Origin: Chloroflexota bacterium
GTDB lineage: Bacteria > Chloroflexota > Anaerolineae > Anaerolineales > Villigracilaceae
Assembly (NCBI GenBank): GCA_021796315.1
Contig: JAJYOH010000321.1
Coordinates: 1-6,967 of the forward strand
Direction of reading: 5' to 3'
Length of the DNA stretch: 6,967 bases
Of the stretch, positions 6,567 to 6,967 are shown piece after piece. Numbering within the stretch: position 1 is the stretch's first letter; the number at the start of each line of letters is the position of its first letter. The position numbers and the translations under genes were made by a program. The notes beneath the pieces were generated by a model. That model made no database searches and was not told the origin of the DNA. It worked only from the letters and a program-made list of their open reading frames with translations.

Positions 6567-6967
6567 CTGGGCTGAATGCCTATTCCACTTGGCCGGGACT
6601 ATCTCAAGTCTATCGGCTTGAACGACACTTTCAATGGTTTCGTTCAGGTCGTTGCTATCACACCTCTTGCGAAACCGAATTCGGAATCACCAGTTTGGAT
6701 CGAACCCATTCCACACCGTCGCATATTCTAAATGCGCGTCGAGCTCATTGGGGCATCGAAACCGGATTGCACGGTCGCCGCGATGTTACCTTCCATGAAG
6801 CTGCCACTCGCATGACCATAGGTCACACTGGCCATATCATGGCTTCCATCAATAACTTGGCGATCGCTCTGATTCGACAAGCAAAATTCCAAATTGCCGC
6901 TCAAGCGCGTCGTTATTTTGCTGCTCATCTATCCGATGCCTTTTTACTCCTTACATTCCTTTTCACT
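6554..6967 (+). mobile_element. C-terminal fragment of an ISAs1-family transposase, running off the window
   Basis: The frame is open for 138 codons from just after a TAA at 6551-6553 to the end of the window, with no start codon at its beginning. The translation carries landmarks of the ISAs1-family DDE transposase C-terminal half. LNAYSTWPGLSQVYRLER is at about 6572-6625 and ETEFGITSLD at about 6671-6700. AHWGIETGLHGRRDVTF begins at 6743; its glutamate in HWGIE is the expected third catalytic acidic residue. HIMASINNLAIALIR and RRYFAAHLSDA follow. The N-terminal half with the two catalytic aspartates is missing, so this copy cannot make an active enzyme. No terminal inverted repeat is visible. 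The remaining frame has no stop or shift, which suggests fairly recent truncation. The minus-strand ORF across this stretch is a shadow. Confidence 0.85.

Noticed and set aside
6728..6928. 66-codon minus-strand ORF
   Set aside because: It lies antisense to a continuous frame with clear ISAs1 transposase motifs, so it is a shadow.
1..6967. CRISPR array, tRNA or rRNA gene, or defence island core
   Set aside because: No regularly spaced repeats, no tRNA-like cloverleaf and no rRNA sequence were seen. The only defence-related piece is the truncated HsdM end.

Overview
The window looks like a piece of a Chloroflexota (Anaerolineae-like) chromosome or metagenomic contig. This is inferred from gene types and style, not from a marker gene. 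The types are a very large XRE-type helix-turn-helix / NB-ARC ATPase / TPR regulator, a lipoprotein with a Pro/Thr-rich linker and Ycf48-like Asp-box repeats, an HD-GYP protein and an ABM-fold protein. Base composition is moderate (roughly half GC).

Layout from left to right. Positions 1-289 have no convincing gene but several short palindromes and a weak hairpin followed by Ts. Positions 290-3166 (minus) encode a complete 958-residue STAND-class regulator. Positions 3167-3512 form a divergent intergenic region with an operator-like set of inverted and direct repeats. Positions 3513-3845 (plus) encode a small antibiotic-biosynthesis-monooxygenase-like (ABM) protein. Its stop codon overlaps a new ATG (TAATG) that opens a short, apparently frameshifted reading frame at 3845-4052. 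Positions 4009-4707 (plus) encode an HD-GYP phosphodiesterase with no sensory domain. After 82 bp with no visible terminator comes the convergent gene at 4790-6094 (minus), a secreted lipoprotein with seven Asp-box motifs, a strong Shine-Dalgarno and a perfect TATAAT. Positions 6110-6299 are mostly featureless. At 6300 to about 6553 (minus) lies the C-terminal end of a type I restriction methylase (HsdM-like). It is cut at its 5' side where the C-terminal part of an ISAs1-family transposase (about 6554-6967, plus, open to the window end) begins. An 11-bp perfect inverted repeat sits on that breakpoint.

How the genes may work together (inference): the regulator and the ABM/HD-GYP pair are transcribed divergently from one intergenic region, so the regulator may control the pair, itself or both. 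HD-GYP domains hydrolyse cyclic di-GMP; the reading-frame remnant in front of it suggests that a sensor or linker segment was lost or is hidden by frameshifts. The right end is a scar of mobile-element activity that removed most of a restriction-modification gene. I did not find a clearly new system. The most interesting points are the broken ABM/HD-GYP junction, the repeat cluster between the divergent genes, and the hsdM/transposase breakpoint.
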